A DNA stretch of 21,577 nt, from assembly GCA_002779235.1 (NCBI GenBank), contig PEXD01000071.1, forward strand, positions 1 to 21,577, written 5' to 3'. This DNA comes from Candidatus Woesearchaeota archaeon CG07_land_8_20_14_0_80_44_23. GTDB lineage: Archaea; Nanobdellota; Nanobdellia; Woesearchaeales; 0-14-0-80-44-23. The position numbers were made by a program, and so were the translations under genes. The notes below the pieces were generated by a model. It made no database searches. It had not been told where the DNA came from and was given only the letters and a program-made list of their open reading frames with translations. Each line of letters opens with the position of its first letter. Position 1 is the stretch's first letter. Below, one piece after another: positions 19,555 through 21,577 of the stretch.

Positions 19555-21577
19555 ATGAAGAAAAAAGGCATTGCTGTTCTAATTTTTGCAATGGCACTCA
19601 TCATTTTTCAATTACTAACAATAGATTCTGCTCGTGCTGCTCCTCAACTTGATGTAACGGCTCCTGATTACACTCTCAATCCTTATTTATATTTTGGTTC
19701 ATCATATTATGTTATGTGGAATATTAAGTATGACACTTCAAATATTTTGAGCAAATTTTATATCGGTTTTACCAACAACACTGTTGCTGGAGGAGGTTCC
19801 CTCACCGGGGTAAGTGTGTCAAGAACTGCTGCTTGCGGTAGTTCAACCGGAACTTCATGCAGTTATTCAGTGCCATTTCCATCACAACAAGTGAAGTTTG
19901 GAACTTCTACTGCGGGTTATGCAGTTGTGGTAGGATATAACAGCGCAAATGCAGAAGTTGTTAGAGGGTATAGTCAGAAATTTAGCGTTTGTTATGATTC
20001 TGATGGAGGAACTGCACGTTTTGTTTTAGGGACATGTACGCCTCCTTCTGGCGCACCCCTCACTGAAAAGTGCACTGGCAGTAGTGTTATTGAGGCCTAT
20101 TGTAATTCTAATAATGACTGTAGTACTATCTCCCTTCCTTGTGATGGCGGTACTCCTGATTTTAATATGACTTGTTCTGGTGGAAAGTGCGCCAACTGCC
20201 TAACGGGCTTTACATTTAACTTAGGCACAGACATTACAAAAGGTTGCAGTCCAAAATGCACTGCAGTTAGTCCCAATACACAAACAATAACCAGCGGTAG
20301 TGTTCCGACCATAAGCTTGACTTGTCCTCTTACTAATGATTTATCTGGCACTAAAATTTGCGATTATCAAGGTTGCAGCCCAAGCGATTCTTCTATGTGT
20401 GCGGGGTATACAGCATTGTCTTCTATCTCATCAAAGAGCGGCATTACTTTTCTTGTTCCAACAGCTGCAAATACTTATGCTTATTACCTCTGCCCTGCAA
20501 ATATTCGTTTTACAGTAACAGTAACTGCTGCTTCTACTTGTTCCGGTTCTAACTCTTGGCTTAGTAGGTTTTCTTCATCTAGTTGCACTCCTTCTGGAGG
20601 TTCAAAGATACTAAGTTCTTGCACCAATAATAATAAGAACATCACTATGCCTTATTGTGCTGCAGATGGTTCTTGTAAGTATGCTTATTTTATTTGCAAT
20701 GATACAATCTCTACTGGTGTTTACAGAAATGCAACCTGCGTTCCTGATTCTGTGAATGGCGCTAGATGTAACTGCCTGTCCGGGTATACTGCTGTTTATG
20801 ATGTTAGTGGTCACATGATTGGTTGTGCTCCGCCAGCTGCCGCTCCAACTTGTTCTGGCTCTGACTCTGCTCTTCTTACAAGGTTTAGTTCTTCGAGTTG
20901 TACTAATAGTTCTGGCACTTTTTACAGTTATTGTTCGGGTACTGTTGCTTATATGAGAGGTTGTAATGTTGCTAGTGGTGTTTGTGTTGTTACTCCTGCT
21001 TATGATTGTGCTCCTTATAATATGACTTGTGGCGGTTCTCCTGGTGGTTATTGTAATGCTTGTAAATCAGGTTATACTTGGGTGGTAGATGCTGCTCATC
21101 CCAGTTCGGGTTGCAAGCCCTCATCCTGCACTAATTATCCTGGTTGTGATTCTTCCCATCCAACAAACCAAACATGCACTAGTGAAACTACATATCAAAG
21201 TTGTATGCATAGAGCTAGTGATGATTGTTATGTATGGTTTGGGCAGTCTTGTCCAACCAACACTAAGTATTGTTTACAATCCAATACTCAGTTGAATATT
21301 CCAAATCACCCAAAATACATTTATATACAATGCGTAGAATGTCTTTCTGATGCAAATTGCATTTCTCCTCAACTCTGTAATACAACCGGAGCGCATAATT
21401 GTTATACTCCTCCTTCAGGTCAGTTTTGTTCTGATGGGACTGCTTATGGTGCGTGTTCTGTTACAAAACCTCAGAAGTGTGTTTCTGGTAATTTTGTGAA
21501 TGATTGTGTTACTTGTAATTGTCCTTCTACTGGCGCGACTGTGTGTAATTCTACTGGCGCTCTTAATTGTTATACTC
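19555..21577 (+). CDS. Large secreted cysteine-rich repeat protein, 3' end beyond window edge
   Basis: One frame stays open for 674 codons to the last base. The N-terminus is a signal peptide: KKK, a hydrophobic core to about residue 25, and a likely signal peptidase site after SARA (residue 29). The remainder is rich in Cys, Ser, Thr, Gly and Asn. Repeats are visible: TCSG-S-x-S with RFSSSSC at 328 and 432; C-[LK]-[ST]-G-[YF]-T ... GC at 215-231, 407-424 and 503-520; and CN-[ST]-TGA-x-NCYT at 608 and 664. ECLSDANC (592-603 region) resembles the C-x-SD-x-x-C repeats of large archaeal surface proteins. Third codon positions favour T (ACT, TCT, GGT, TGT), unlike every other gene here. GGT lies before the ATG. 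Likely an adhesin or surface-layer-associated protein; the function is unknown. Confidence 0.85.
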   Translation, partial: MKKKGIAVLIFAMALIIFQLLTIDSARAAPQLDVTAPDYTLNPYLYFGSSYYVMWNIKYDTSNILSKFYIGFTNNTVAGGGSLTGVSVSRTAACGSSTGTSCSYSVPFPSQQVKFGTSTAGYAVVVGYNSANAEVVRGYSQKFSVCYDSDGGTARFVLGTCTPPSGAPLTEKCTGSSVIEAYCNSNNDCSTISLPCDGGTPDFNMTCSGGKCANCLTGFTFNLGTDITKGCSPKCTAVSPNTQTITSGSVPTISLTCPLTNDLSGTKICDYQGCSPSDSSMCAGYTALSSISSKSGITFLVPTAANTYAYYLCPANIRFTVTVTAASTCSGSNSWLSRFSSSSCTPSGGSKILSSCTNNNKNITMPYCAADGSCKYAYFICNDTISTGVYRNATCVPDSVNGARCNCLSGYTAVYDVSGHMIGCAPPAAAPTCSGSDSALLTRFSSSSCTNSSGTFYSYCSGTVAYMRGCNVASGVCVVTPAYDCAPYNMTCGGSPGGYCNACKSGYTWVVDAAHPSSGCKPSSCTNYPGCDSSHPTNQTCTSETTYQSCMHRASDDCYVWFGQSCPTNTKYCLQSNTQLNIPNHPKYIYIQCVECLSDANCISPQLCNTTGAHNCYTPPSGQFCSDGTAYGACSVTKPQKCVSGNFVNDCVTCNCPSTGATVCNSTGALNCYT

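Noticed and set aside
1..21577. CRISPR arrays, insertion sequences, integrases or attachment sites
   Set aside because: No regularly spaced repeats, transposase or integrase motifs were seen on either strand.

Overview
The window looks like a chromosomal segment of an archaeon. The marker set is archaeal: pelota, translation factor aIF5A with its hypusine loop, ribosomal proteins S2 and L40e of archaeal type, the Rpp30-like protein of RNase P, a TtuA/Ncs6-type tRNA thiolase and a short Mre11-like nuclease. TATA boxes about 24-28 bases before many start codons agree with this. Small gene size, many membrane-anchored proteins of unknown function, and bacterial-type genes (lgt, pta-ackA) suggest a DPANN lineage of the Woesearchaeota/Pacearchaeota kind. 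That placement is inference from gene content; no rRNA is present.

Layout. 1-2756 (minus): two membrane-anchored surface proteins, the first cut by the window edge. 2850-4464 (plus): pelota, then a gene with a motif I recall from phage hypothetical proteins. 4496-6693 (minus): pta-ackA, coupled by a one-base overlap. 6827-8672 (plus): aIF5A, a 52-residue L40e, and a site-2-type membrane protease. 8718-8981 (minus): a PRC-barrel protein. 9159-12290 (plus): an overlapping run of an Mre11-like nuclease, a small membrane protein and two pilin-like or surface proteins. 12313-14128 (minus): a small LysM-like anchored protein, rpsB and thpR. 14286-16579 (plus): a thioredoxin-fold surface protein, Lgt and a small membrane protein. 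16605-19423 (plus): a tRNA-maturation block, thiI-ttuA-rnp3. 19555 to the end (plus): the start of a very large, secreted, cysteine-rich repeat protein with codon use unlike the rest of the window.

The most interesting signals are RNA-like. The leader of rpsB (minus strand, about 13575-13459) can fold into a compact three-way junction with a GNRA tetraloop, followed by an A-run and a second hairpin just before the Shine-Dalgarno sequence. A GC-rich stretch at 17875-17978, between thiI and the conserved part of ttuA, holds two strong adjacent hairpins with related closing stems, and there the TtuA N-terminal zinc finger is degenerate. An almost perfect 12-base inverted repeat sits on the predicted transcription start of the LysM-like gene. 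I see no tRNA, rRNA, CRISPR array, insertion sequence or integrase, and no gene-free stretch longer than about 160 bases.
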